From an uncultured Lachnospiraceae bacterium (GTDB lineage Bacteria; Bacillota; Clostridia; Lachnospirales; Lachnospiraceae): a DNA stretch of 55,543 bases. The DNA lies in assembly GCA_910586705.1 (NCBI GenBank), contig CAJUJK010000025.1:1-55543 (forward strand), given 5' to 3'. The notes under the pieces are model-generated. The model was not told the DNA's origin. It did not search any database and worked only from the letters and a program-made list of their open reading frames with translations. A program made the translations under genes and the position numbers. How positions within the stretch are numbered: the stretch's first letter is position 1; every line of letters begins with the position of its first letter. Positions 24,085 through 32,189 of the stretch are shown one piece after another.

Positions 24085-24534
24085 TTAAATATGAACCTTG
24101 CAGACAGCTTTTTTTAAGAACATTTCATCGCTGACAGCAATGTTTGGCTTGTGGGGTTCCCCTGCCATGCAGATAATGAAGTTTTCCGTCCCGAGCAGGC
24201 AGCTTCCAAGATCGGTCGTCACCGCATTGCCCACATCGCCTTCCTCATTATAGTTGATAAATTCTGCCTGTGCGCTGTCTCCGGTGTCCACCCGCTCTAT
24301 TCCGGCAAGATCCATCTGAATATCCATGTAGTTTTTGTGAAACTCATACTGCCTCTCCTCGACGGGAGCGGCGGAGGTTTCCATGACATTGATAAAGACA
24401 TTGTCCTGATCCACAACTGTTTTGCCGATGGGCAGGCTGTTCAGATCATGGGAAACGATGAAATCAATGGCGGTATCCAGATTTCTGTTCATGCCTTTAT
24501 ACAACTCGAGGTTAGACATTTTATCATAAATCAT
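24085..24534 (-). CDS. YhcH/YjgK/YiaL-family (NanQ-type) protein
   Basis: This 149-residue cupin-like protein has the family pattern NSLPIGKTVVDQDNVFINVM and YEFHKNYMDIQMDLAGIER, with the metal-binding His residues in the HKNYMDIQ segment and near FIICMAGEPHKPNIA. In E. coli the relative NanQ (YhcH) acts as a sialic-acid anomerase. The position between nanE and nanK supports that role here. It begins 9 bases after the nanE stop and has normal length. Confidence 0.88.
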   Translation of the reverse strand: MIYDKMSNLELYKGMNRNLDTAIDFIVSHDLNSLPIGKTVVDQDNVFINVMETSAAPVEERQYEFHKNYMDIQMDLAGIERVDTGDSAQAEFINYNEEGDVGNAVTTDLGSCLLGTENFIICMAGEPHKPNIAVSDEMFLKKAVCKVHI

Positions 24535-24543
24535 AATAATCTC

Positions 24544-25242
24544 CTATTTGATGCCGTTATAAAACCGCTGGGCGATTTCAAGGGGTCTGGTGATAGCGCC
24601 GCCTACGACTACTGCGTGTGCGCCGAGCGAAAGCATTTTTTTCGCCTGCTCGGGCGTATGGATTTTGCCCTCGGCGATGACGGGAATCGTAAGTGCGGAT
24701 ACCAGTTTCTCTACCAGTTCAAAATCGGGACCGTCCGTCCTGGGGGAGTAGTCCGTGTAACCACTCAACGTAGTGCCCACAAGATTCACCCCGCATTTGG
24801 CGGCGTTCACGCCTTCTTCGACAGTGGAAATATCCGCCATTAACACAATGTCAGGGTATTTTTCCTTAATCTGCGCAATAAATTCGTTGATGGTACTGCC
24901 GTCTCCCCGTGTCCGCATGGTACAGTCAAGCGCAACGATGTCCGACTCGGCATCGACCAGTTCATCTATTTCTTTCATGGTTGGAGTGATATAAGAAGCA
25001 TAGTCTTCCACTACGCGTTTTACCAGACCGATCACAGGCAGGCCGGTAGTTTCTTTGATGGCAACGACATCCCGGATGCTGCTGGTGCGGATGCACTTGC
25101 TGCCGGCACGTTTGGCGGCGTCGGCAAAAAATGGCATGATGGACATTTCCTGACAGTACATAGGTTCATCCGGCAGGGCCTGACAGGATACGATAATAGA
25201 ACTTTTGGTGGCAGCTAGTATGTCTGCTAAGGTTGCTCTCAT
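24544..25242 (-). CDS. nanE: N-acetylmannosamine-6-phosphate 2-epimerase
   Basis: This 232-residue TIM-barrel enzyme converts ManNAc-6-phosphate to GlcNAc-6-phosphate. Family motifs are SCQALPDEPMY near the N-terminus, VALDCTMRTRGDG in the centre, LMADISTVEEG, GTTLSGYT (Lys/Gly phosphate loop region) and VIAEGKIHTPEQAKK with VVGGAITRP at the end. The ATG at 25242 is chosen because GGAGG stands 6 bases upstream; the longer frame to 25329 runs through its own promoter. It is the first gene of the leftward operon. Confidence 0.93.
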   Translation of the reverse strand: MRATLADILAATKSSIIVSCQALPDEPMYCQEMSIMPFFADAAKRAGSKCIRTSSIRDVVAIKETTGLPVIGLVKRVVEDYASYITPTMKEIDELVDAESDIVALDCTMRTRGDGSTINEFIAQIKEKYPDIVLMADISTVEEGVNAAKCGVNLVGTTLSGYTDYSPRTDGPDFELVEKLVSALTIPVIAEGKIHTPEQAKKMLSLGAHAVVVGGAITRPLEIAQRFYNGIK

Positions 25243-25300
25243 AATTTCCTCCATTCTTTCGATTTTGGTCGAATTATATTCCCTTAATAAGGGTGCTACC

Positions 25301-25329
25301 ATTATAACATGAAAAAAAATTCCGAACAA
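25301..25329 (-). promoter_or_regulatory. Promoter of the leftward nanE-yhcH-nanK operon
   Basis: On the minus strand TTGTTC (25329-25324) and TATAAT (25306-25301) are 17 bases apart, and the -10 is 58 bases upstream of the nanE start. Confidence 0.75.
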
Positions 25330-25330
25330 G

Positions 25331-25350
25331 TGAAAATAAAAAAATATTCA
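25331..25350. promoter_or_regulatory. Candidate operator between the divergent nan promoters
   Basis: TGAA and TTCA arms enclose an AT-rich 12-base centre, immediately upstream of the nanE -35 and about 38 bases from the rightward -35. RpiR-type regulators bind AT-rich palindromes of this kind, and an RpiR gene closes the locus. Assignment is by position only. Confidence 0.3.
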
Positions 25351-25387
25351 CATTTTAATTGAAAATGAAAATTTTTTTAAAATTGTA

Positions 25388-25416
25388 TTGACAAAGCATA
25401 CGGTTCACAGTAAGAT
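25388..25416 (+). promoter_or_regulatory. Promoter of the rightward sialic-acid transport operon
   Basis: TTGACA (25388-25393) and TAAGAT (25411-25416) are separated by exactly 17 bases, 57 bases before the lipoprotein start. Confidence 0.75.
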
Positions 25417-25472
25417 TTAAATATGCAATACGCAATCGTCAATGATTAGTGCATACATGAAAGGAGAGGAAA

Positions 25473-26888
25473 ATGAAAAAGTTTTTAGCGTTACTTTTAA
25501 TCGGAGCAATGACCATTTCTACAGTGGCATGCGGTGGCTCTGGAGCGCCGGCAGCTGAAGAAGCACAGCCGGAAACCACGGAGGCGGCTCCCGCAGAGCC
25601 GGCAGAGGAAGCGGCTCCCGCAGAGGAGGAAGCTCCGGCGGCAGAGGAAGCGGCTCCTGCAGGAGGCGATGCGGCTTCTTCCATCACACTCTGGACTTAT
25701 CCTATTGGAAAATGGGGAGATGAGGCTACGGTAAAAGGTCTTACCGACGCTTTCACGGCAGAGACGGGTATCACTGTAAACGTAGAGTTTCTGGCTTATG
25801 CTGACGGCGATGACAAAGTAAACACCGCGATCACGGCAGGGCAGGCTCCTGACCTCATTATGGAAGGTCCCGAGCGTCTGGTTGCAAACTGGGGAGCAAA
25901 CGGATACATGGTTGATCTGTCCGATATGCTGGATGATACCGACAAGTCGGAAATTCAGGCTGCGCCGCTTACCGCATGTACGGCGCCGGGCGGCGAAGTG
26001 TATGAGTATCCTCTTGTTATGACAGCGCACTGTATGGCAGTTAATTTGAACGCTTTCAAGGAAGCGGGCGCTGACCAGTATCTGGATTTAGAGAATCATA
26101 CATGGACAACGGATGACTTTATCAAAGCTGTAGAAGCTCTTTACGCGCACTACGGTGACACGGTAGCAGCGGTTTACTGTGCAGGACAGGGCGGCGATCA
26201 GGGAACCCGCGCACTGGTGAACAATCTGTACGGCGGTTCCTATACAGATGCGGCTCATACCGCTTATACATGGAATTCCCCCGAGAACGTGAAGGCGCTG
26301 GAACAGTTAAAGGGCATGAACGGCATCGCGTTTGACGCTTCTCTTGCCGGTGGCGATGAGATCGCCAAGTTCTATCAGGGTATTTTAAAGATGGCATTCT
26401 GCTGGAACATCGCGCAGCAGTTAGATCCTAACGGAGCAGGCACAGGCGCAGGTCTTACGGTTACGGGCGAAGAGATCGCGTTCATGAGTTTCCCTTCCGA
26501 GACAGGTACGTCTAATCTTCAGGGCGGTATCTGGGGCTTCGGTATCTTTGATAACGGTGATGCAGCCCGTATTGAGGCGTCCAAAAAGTTTATCAAATAC
26601 ATGGCTGATTCCGCAGCTACGGCGGATGCAGTAAAGGCGGCTAACTACTTCGCAGTTCGTTCCGCAGCAGAGGGAACAGACTTATCCGCAATCTGGGCTG
26701 ACAATGAGATCATGAATGAATATCAGGTTCTGATGCCTCAGCTGGGTGACTATTATCAGGTTACTCCGGGTTGGGCAGGACAGCGTACCGCATGGTGGAC
26801 CATGCTTCAGAAGATCGGATCCGGCATGGATGTAACGGAAGCGCTGACACAATATGAAGGCGAAGCTAACGCGGCGGCGGCTGAATAA
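25473..26888 (+). CDS. ABC transporter solute-binding lipoprotein, probable sialic acid
   Basis: This 471-residue lipoprotein has a signal peptide with lipobox C20 (STVAC), a flexible Ala/Glu/Pro-rich linker (about residues 25-70) and then a type-1 solute-binding domain (ITLWTYPIGKWGDEATV, GQAPDLIMEGPERL). It would capture the substrate on the outer face of the membrane for the two permeases that follow. Sialic acid is inferred from nanA, nanE and nanK around it. AGGAG lies just upstream of the ATG. No ATPase gene is present, so a shared MsmK-type ATPase from elsewhere is probably used. Confidence 0.88.
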   Translation: MKKFLALLLIGAMTISTVACGGSGAPAAEEAQPETTEAAPAEPAEEAAPAEEEAPAAEEAAPAGGDAASSITLWTYPIGKWGDEATVKGLTDAFTAETGITVNVEFLAYADGDDKVNTAITAGQAPDLIMEGPERLVANWGANGYMVDLSDMLDDTDKSEIQAAPLTACTAPGGEVYEYPLVMTAHCMAVNLNAFKEAGADQYLDLENHTWTTDDFIKAVEALYAHYGDTVAAVYCAGQGGDQGTRALVNNLYGGSYTDAAHTAYTWNSPENVKALEQLKGMNGIAFDASLAGGDEIAKFYQGILKMAFCWNIAQQLDPNGAGTGAGLTVTGEEIAFMSFPSETGTSNLQGGIWGFGIFDNGDAARIEASKKFIKYMADSAATADAVKAANYFAVRSAAEGTDLSAIWADNEIMNEYQVLMPQLGDYYQVTPGWAGQRTAWWTMLQKIGSGMDVTEALTQYEGEANAAAAE

Positions 26889-26927
26889 TCAAACGACACA
26901 CTGTTCTGAACAGATGGTTCAGTCAGG

Positions 26928-26962
26928 GCGCCCCTTCCACCGGGAGTGGGAGGGGCGCTTTT
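26928..26962 (+). terminator. Attenuating terminator between binding protein and permease genes
   Basis: An 11-bp GC-rich stem (GCGCCCCTTCC with GGGAGGGGCGC, one G-T pair) is followed by TTTT. With only four T it should let part of transcription pass, giving more binding protein than permease, which is a common arrangement. Confidence 0.75.
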
Positions 26963-27024
26963 AACGGATAACATGTAAATAGTTTCGTCTTTTATGGACA
27001 ATGGGGGAAAGGGGGCGCATTTTC

Positions 27025-27939
27025 TTGAGTAAGGAAGTTGTACAGAAAAGAAGCCATGCTTTACAGCGCAGAGAAGATATAGCCGGTTATAGTTTTATGC
27101 TGCCCAGTCTGATTTTTTTTGTAGGCTTTGTCGTGATTCCGATGGTAATTTGTATCTGGCTGAGTCTGACGGATTCTAACATGCACACGCAGGGCGGCGG
27201 CAATTTTATAGGATTAAAGAACTTTATCGATCTGTTCAAGGACGAGGTGTTTCTGGATGCGTTATGGAATACGTTTGTCATTGTGTTCGTGAGCGTACCG
27301 GCAGTAACGGCATTCTCCCTGTGGGTGTCCTCTGCCATCTATAAGTTGAAAATGCCGGTTCTCTCAGCATTCAGATGTATTTTTTATCTGCCGGTTGTCA
27401 CCGGTTCCGTAGCGGTAACGGTGGTATGGAAATGGATTTTTGACAATTATACGGGTATTTTGAATTCCGTATTAAAGACGACGGGTGCCATCGACGCCAA
27501 TATTAACTGGCTGGGGGATGAGAAATATGCGCTCTGGTGCATTATCCTGATCCTGTTTACCACATCGGTAGGTCAGCCTATTGTACTGTATGTGTCGGCG
27601 CTCGGCAACGTGGACGCGTCCTTGGTGGAGGCGGCTCAGGTAGACGGCGCCACGGATCTGCAGGCTTTCTGGAAGATCAAATGGCCGCAGATTATGCCGA
27701 CCACCTTGTACATACTGGTCATCACCACGATTAACTCCTTCCAGTGTTTCGCGCTGATCCAGTTGCTGACGCAGGGCGGTTCCGGAACACAGACGGTGAT
27801 GTACTATATCTATTATACAGCCTTTAAGCTTACCGAGCAGTCAGGTCATTTCGGCTACGCGAATGCAATGGGTGTCGTACTGGCTATCTTCATAGGCGTT
27901 TTGTCGGCTATTCAGATGCGGCTGGCAAAAGAGAAGTAG
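27025..27939 (+). CDS. ABC transporter permease, MalF type (sialic acid)
   Basis: This 304-residue permease has six helices and the EAA loop (VEAAQVDGATDLQAFWKIKWP) that contacts the ATPase. It is the MalF-like partner. The frame is open from an ATG at 27001 with no ribosome binding site; a TTG at 27025 has GGGGG 9 bases upstream and is preferred. It pairs with the next gene, 13 bases downstream. Confidence 0.87.
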   Translation: MSKEVVQKRSHALQRREDIAGYSFMLPSLIFFVGFVVIPMVICIWLSLTDSNMHTQGGGNFIGLKNFIDLFKDEVFLDALWNTFVIVFVSVPAVTAFSLWVSSAIYKLKMPVLSAFRCIFYLPVVTGSVAVTVVWKWIFDNYTGILNSVLKTTGAIDANINWLGDEKYALWCIILILFTTSVGQPIVLYVSALGNVDASLVEAAQVDGATDLQAFWKIKWPQIMPTTLYILVITTINSFQCFALIQLLTQGGSGTQTVMYYIYYTAFKLTEQSGHFGYANAMGVVLAIFIGVLSAIQMRLAKEK

Positions 27940-27952
27940 AGGAGGAGAAGCG

Positions 27953-28882
27953 ATGGAAAATAAAACAGGAAACAGTAAAGTTTATAAAGTTATTTCGCTT
28001 GTTGTGCTGGTGATTTTAGCGCTCCTTTTCTTATTCCCGCTCTATTGGATTATCACCGGTGCGTTCAAGCCGGCAGTAGATATCTATGCACAGAAACCGG
28101 TCTGGTGGCCCAGCGAATGGGTGACGACGAACTTTGGCAATCTGATGAATAAGCGTTCCGCACCTATGTGGGAGATCCACCTGCCGCTTGGCAAATTTTT
28201 CAGTTCCAGCGGTGAAAGTATTACGATCGCTACGGGACCTACCGTTCCGGCGGTTTTCAGGTGGCTGCTGAATACGATTTTCATGGCGGTATCGGCAATG
28301 TTACTTACCTGTTTTACCGCTACGATGGCGGGATATGCACTGGCGAAGAAACGTTTTCGCGGACGCAGTATTTTATTCGGTCTGATCATATGTGCTATGG
28401 CGCTGCCGAAACAGGTGGTGCTGATCCCTCTGCTGAAGGAAATGTCTGCCATTGGTCTTTATAATACCATCTGGGCGATCATATTTCCGACAGTAGGATG
28501 GCCCTTCGGTGTGTTTCTGATGAAACAGTTCTCGGAAGGCATCCCCGGGGAGATTCTGGAAGCCGCACGCATCGACGGTGCGGGAGAATGGAATACTTTT
28601 GCGACGATTGTATTTCCGATGGTAAAGCCCGGTGTGGGGGCGTTAGCAATTTTCACCTTTATCAATTCGTGGAACGATTATTTCATGCAGTTAGTAATGG
28701 TGAGCAGCAATGTAAACTACACGATCCCTCTGGGAATTGCTACCTTGCAGGCGGAAACTTCCGTGGATATGGGTATGCTGATGGCGGGCGCGGCTCTGGC
28801 ATCCGTTCCGATCATTATCGTATTCCTGCTTTTCCAGAAGTACTTTACTCAGGGTATTACGATGGGTGCGGTCAAGGGCTGA
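27953..28882 (+). CDS. ABC transporter permease, MalG type (sialic acid)
   Basis: This 309-residue permease has six helices, a long extracellular loop (about residues 45-100) and the EAA loop LEAARIDGAGEWNTFATIVF. It completes the heterodimeric membrane channel with the preceding MalF-type subunit. GGAGGAG precedes the ATG. The nanA-type lyase gene follows within 75 bases, so imported sugar meets its first catabolic enzyme. Confidence 0.92.
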   Translation: MENKTGNSKVYKVISLVVLVILALLFLFPLYWIITGAFKPAVDIYAQKPVWWPSEWVTTNFGNLMNKRSAPMWEIHLPLGKFFSSSGESITIATGPTVPAVFRWLLNTIFMAVSAMLLTCFTATMAGYALAKKRFRGRSILFGLIICAMALPKQVVLIPLLKEMSAIGLYNTIWAIIFPTVGWPFGVFLMKQFSEGIPGEILEAARIDGAGEWNTFATIVFPMVKPGVGALAIFTFINSWNDYFMQLVMVSSNVNYTIPLGIATLQAETSVDMGMLMAGAALASVPIIIVFLLFQKYFTQGITMGAVKG

Positions 28883-28956
28883 TCACGGTTGTTTGTGCTG
28901 CGAATACAGAAACTTGCAATGGTCTGAGCTGGCTATAGAGAAAGGATGATGTGAAA

Positions 28957-29862
28957 ATGGACACGAAAAAATTTCGGGGAATTTTCCCGGCGCTGTATGC
29001 TTGCTATGATGAGAACGGAAAGGTTTCATCCGACAGAACGAAGGCGCTTACGAAGTATTTGATGGATAAGGGAGTTCAGGGGCTCTATGTGGGCGGTTCT
29101 TCCGGAGAGTGCATCTATCTGAGCAAAGAGGACAGGAAGAAAACGCTGGAGGCTGTGATGGAGGCTGCCGGTGGAAAACTGGTGATTATCGCCCATGTTG
29201 CCTGCAATAATACCGAGGACAGTCAGGAACTGGCGGCTCACGCGGAAAGTCTCGGGGTAGATGCCATTGCGTCGATACCGCCGATTTACTTCCATCTGCC
29301 TGAGTATGCCGTTGCCAAGTACTGGAATGATATTTCCGCCGCGGCTCCGAATACGGATTTTATTATTTATAATATACCGCAGCTGGCAGGCATTTCCCTG
29401 ACACTCAGTCTGCTGCGTGAAATGAAGAAAAACCCGAGAGTGATCGGTGTGAAAAATTCTTCCATGCCGGTGCAGGATATCCAGATGTTCAGGGACGAGG
29501 GCGTTATCGTATTTAACGGACCGGATGAGCAGCTTGTCTCCGGACTGGCTATGGGGGCTGTCGGCGGTATCGGCGGTACTTATGGAGCCATGCCGGAACT
29601 GTATCTGAAGATTTTTGAGCTGTTTTCTCAGGGGAAAATGGAGGAAGCAAGAGAAGCCCAGAATGCGGCGTGCAGAATCATCTATAAGATGTGTACTGCT
29701 CACGGCAATATGTATGCTGTCATCAAAGAGATTATCCGTCTGCAGGGCGGACCCGACGCGGGGGGCGTGAAAGCGCCGTTAGCGGATCTGGCAGAAGCGG
29801 ATCTGGCGATTTGTAAAGAAACTGCGGACATGATTGCGGAAGCGGTCCAGAAATACTGCTAA
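28957..29862 (+). CDS. nanA: N-acetylneuraminate lyase
   Basis: This 301-residue class I aldolase of the DHDPS/NAL family splits N-acetylneuraminate to N-acetylmannosamine and pyruvate. It has GLYVGGSSGE (42-51), the catalytic Tyr138 in IIYNIP and the Schiff-base Lys166 in VIGVKNSS, almost the same positions as Y137 and K165 of the E. coli enzyme. The GGSSGE form of the substrate loop favours NAL over dihydrodipicolinate synthase. AAAGGA lies upstream; GTG at 28951 (4 bases away) or ATG at 28957 (10 bases) could be the start. A terminator follows. Confidence 0.9.
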   Translation: MDTKKFRGIFPALYACYDENGKVSSDRTKALTKYLMDKGVQGLYVGGSSGECIYLSKEDRKKTLEAVMEAAGGKLVIIAHVACNNTEDSQELAAHAESLGVDAIASIPPIYFHLPEYAVAKYWNDISAAAPNTDFIIYNIPQLAGISLTLSLLREMKKNPRVIGVKNSSMPVQDIQMFRDEGVIVFNGPDEQLVSGLAMGAVGGIGGTYGAMPELYLKIFELFSQGKMEEAREAQNAACRIIYKMCTAHGNMYAVIKEIIRLQGGPDAGGVKAPLADLAEADLAICKETADMIAEAVQKYC

Positions 29863-29875
29863 GAAAAGTGGCATG

Positions 29876-29904
29876 AAAATAGCATGGGTAACCATGCTAT
29901 TTTT
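29876..29904 (+). terminator. Symmetric terminator between nanA and the RpiR regulator
   Basis: A 12-bp perfect stem (AAAATAGCATGG / CCATGCTATTTT) with loop GTAA is followed by more T on the plus strand; the A run on the left side lets it work in both directions. The regulator gene starts only 22 bases later, so it is probably expressed by read-through. Confidence 0.85.
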
Positions 29905-29926
29905 AGCCAACATAAGGGGATGAAAT

Positions 29927-30781
29927 ATGGTGAATACGACTAACTTGCTGCAGGATATTCAATTAAACTATAATCAGCTTACGAAAACGGAGAAAAAGAT
30001 AGCTGATTTTGTAATTGGGAATGTGAATCAGGTATTGTTCATGTCCATCACAGATCTGGCAGAGGCAAGCGGTGTGGCTGACGCAAGCGTGTATCGGTTT
30101 TGCAGGAGTGTGGGCGCGCAGGGATATCAGGATTTTAAGATGAAACTGTCCTTCAGTGTATCACCGGATGAACTGTCTGAGACAGAGACGGAAAATTTCA
30201 AGATAGATTCCATGGAGTATACTTTGGATAAAATACTGCAGCATCATATCAGCGTGCTAAAGGAAACGAGAATGCTGATAAGGCAGGAGGCGGTCAGAAA
30301 AACGCTGCAGATGATGGAAGAGGCGGAAAACATCTATTTTTTTGGTATTGGAGACTCCCTGCTGACAGCCAAAGAAGCGAGAAATAAATTCCTGAGGATC
30401 TGTAATAAGGTAAATTCCATTGACGACCCCCACATGCAGGCGATGACGGCTTCCATGGCAGGACCCAGTGATTTAATCTTTATTATTTCCTATTCGGGAG
30501 CAACCAAAGATAATGTGTATGTAGCAGAGATCGCAAAGAAGGCGGGAGCGAGGGTGATAGGCATAACCCATTTTATCAAATCCCCCCTGACAAACTATAC
30601 GGATGTTCTTCTGGTCTGCGGGTCCAATGAAGGTCCGCTGGACGGAGGCGCCATGGGAACAAAGCTGAGCCAGCTCTATGTGATTGACGTGCTGTTCCAT
30701 GAGTATTATACTCGTAACAAACAGATATCGGTGGAAAATAATAAGAAAACCTCGAGAGCCGTGGTAGAGAAGCTATATTAA
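29927..30781 (+). CDS. RpiR/MurR-family transcriptional regulator
   Basis: This 284-residue regulator has an N-terminal HTH_6 domain (LTKTEKKIADFVIGNVNQVL, then MSITDLAEASGVADASVYRF) and a C-terminal SIS phosphosugar-binding domain (IYFFGIGDSLLTAKEARN, LIFIISYSGATKDN). In related loci such regulators sense ManNAc-6-P or GlcNAc-6-P and repress nan genes. It is therefore the likely local regulator of both nan operons. It ends only 29 bases before the S10-operon promoter, and I see no terminator between. Confidence 0.9.
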   Translation: MVNTTNLLQDIQLNYNQLTKTEKKIADFVIGNVNQVLFMSITDLAEASGVADASVYRFCRSVGAQGYQDFKMKLSFSVSPDELSETETENFKIDSMEYTLDKILQHHISVLKETRMLIRQEAVRKTLQMMEEAENIYFFGIGDSLLTAKEARNKFLRICNKVNSIDDPHMQAMTASMAGPSDLIFIISYSGATKDNVYVAEIAKKAGARVIGITHFIKSPLTNYTDVLLVCGSNEGPLDGGAMGTKLSQLYVIDVLFHEYYTRNKQISVENNKKTSRAVVEKLY

Positions 30782-30809
30782 AAAAACGAAAAAAAAAGTA
30801 AAATTTCTC

Positions 30810-30838
30810 TTGCAATTCTCAAAAAGTTCATATATACT
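30810..30838 (+). promoter_or_regulatory. Main promoter of the S10-spc-alpha operon
   Basis: TTGCAA (30810-30815) and TATACT (30833-30838) are separated by 17 bases, and an A/T-rich tract lies immediately upstream, as in strong growth-regulated promoters. The leader RNA would begin near 30845. Confidence 0.8.
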
Positions 30839-30845
30839 AGTTTGT

Positions 30846-31082
30846 GCTGTGGCATGATAGCTATGAAGCGTGAGGTTGCTGTCCACGTGGCAGGTTTTCC
30901 GTGGAGCGAATGTCAAGTTAGGAAACTGACGACAAGTCACTGTACAGACAAAATGTCCGGTCAGCCGGAAACGACGTGTAGTAGTTCGATATGAAATTAT
31001 TTAGGACACACACGGGAGAGTGTACAGTCACCGCTTGTCGTACTTAAGCTTTTAAAAGTGCGAAAAGGAGGCGACTTTTTTT
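30846..31082 (+). ncRNA. Structured 5' leader of the S10 operon
   Basis: The roughly 240-base leader before rpsJ is strongly self-complementary. ACGACAAG (30929-30936) pairs with CTTGTCGT (31034-31041), ACTGTACA (30939-30946) with TGTACAGT (31021-31028), TGTCC (30954-30958) with GGACA (31004-31008), and TCCACG (30882-30887) with CGTGGA (30900-30905). A CCGG/CCGG hairpin (30957-30968) competes with one arm. Ribosomal-protein leaders of this kind allow feedback, for S10 operons classically by L4; the ligand here is not shown. The rpsJ ribosome binding site AAGGAGG (31065-31071) lies just outside the structure. Confidence 0.7.
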
Positions 31083-31400
31083 ATGGCAAGTCAAGTAATG
31101 AGAATCACCCTGAAAGCCTATGACCATCAACTGGTGGATGCATCGGCGAAGAAAATCATCGAAACTGTTAAGAAAAACGGATCTCAGGTGAGCGGTCCCG
31201 TGCCCCTTCCTACTAAGAAGGAGGTCATCACGATCCTGCGTGCGGTTCACAAGTACAAGGATTCCAGAGAACAGTTCGAGCAGAGAACCCACAAGAGGCT
31301 CATCGATATCATCACCCCCACCCCCAAGACGGTGGACGCACTCCAGAGACTGGAGATGCCCGCGGGCGTTTATATCGACATCAAGATGAAGAACAAGTAA
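31083..31400 (+). CDS. rpsJ: Ribosomal protein uS10 / NusE
   Basis: This 105-residue S10 has the family core (RITLKAYDHQLVDASAKKI, GPVPLPTKKE, THKRLIDI, PTPKTVDALQRL). It belongs to the head of the 30S subunit and, with NusB, to transcription antitermination complexes. It is the first gene of the operon. AAGGAGG lies 11 bases upstream. Length is normal. Confidence 0.97.
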   Translation: MASQVMRITLKAYDHQLVDASAKKIIETVKKNGSQVSGPVPLPTKKEVITILRAVHKYKDSREQFEQRTHKRLIDIITPTPKTVDALQRLEMPAGVYIDIKMKNK

Positions 31401-31468
31401 GACCCCTACTAGGATGATTTCCTTATATAAGGGAAATCCGCTGTAGAACAACAGGAGGTAAAAGGAAA

Positions 31469-32155
31469 ATGAAAAAAGCGATTTTGGCAACAAAAGTCGG
31501 AATGACTCAGATCTTCAACGAAGACGGCACACTGACACCGGTTACCGTACTTCAGGCAGGTCCCTGTGCGGTGACGCAGATCAAGACCGTGGAGAACGAC
31601 GGTTACAGCGCGGTGCAGGTAGGCTTTGTGGACAAGAAGGAAAGAATCGTCAATAAGGACAAGGGCGGCAACAAAGAAGTAATTCACCGCCACGGCGTAA
31701 ACAAGGCGCAGAAGGGTCACTTCGATAAGGCAGGCGTTTCCTGCAAGAGATTTATCAGAGAGTTTAAGTTTGATAACGCGGACGAGTACACGCTCGGCAG
31801 CGAGATCAAGGCGGATATTTTTGAGGCTGGCGACAGAGTGGACGCGACGGCGATCTCCAAAGGTAAGGGATTTCAGGGCGCGATCAAGAGACACGGCCAG
31901 CACAGAGGACCTATGACACACGGTTCTAAATTCCATCGCCATCAGGGTTCCAACGGTGCCTGCTCCTCACCCAGCAGAGTGTTTAAGGGCAAGGGGATGC
32001 CGGGACACATGGGCTGCGTTAAGGTTACGGTACAGAACCTCACGGTTGTGAGAGTGGACGCGGACAAGAACCTCATTCTGGTAAAGGGCGCGGTGCCCGG
32101 TCCCAGAAAAGCCTTAGTAACCATCAAAGAGACAACTAAGGTTGATGCGAAATAG
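31469..32155 (+). CDS. rplC: Ribosomal protein uL3
   Basis: This 228-residue L3 is an early 50S assembly protein near the peptidyl transferase centre. It starts MKKAILATKVGMTQIFNEDG and contains the long loop region GFQGAIKRHGQHRGPMTHGS and KGMPGHMG typical of L3. It is a little longer than the common 205-215 residues. The ribosome binding site AGGAGG stands upstream, 68 bases after rpsJ. Confidence 0.97.
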   Translation: MKKAILATKVGMTQIFNEDGTLTPVTVLQAGPCAVTQIKTVENDGYSAVQVGFVDKKERIVNKDKGGNKEVIHRHGVNKAQKGHFDKAGVSCKRFIREFKFDNADEYTLGSEIKADIFEAGDRVDATAISKGKGFQGAIKRHGQHRGPMTHGSKFHRHQGSNGACSSPSRVFKGKGMPGHMGCVKVTVQNLTVVRVDADKNLILVKGAVPGPRKALVTIKETTKVDAK

Positions 32156-32189
32156 TGGCCAAGCCACAGATGAAAGGAGGACCATTCAG

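Noticed and set aside
23257..24117. 286-residue plus-strand frame opposite nanK
   Set aside because: The minus strand carries ROK motifs; the plus frame has none and no ribosome binding site.
30863..30994. 43-codon frame in the S10 leader
   Set aside because: No ribosome binding site; the bases are better explained by the paired leader RNA.
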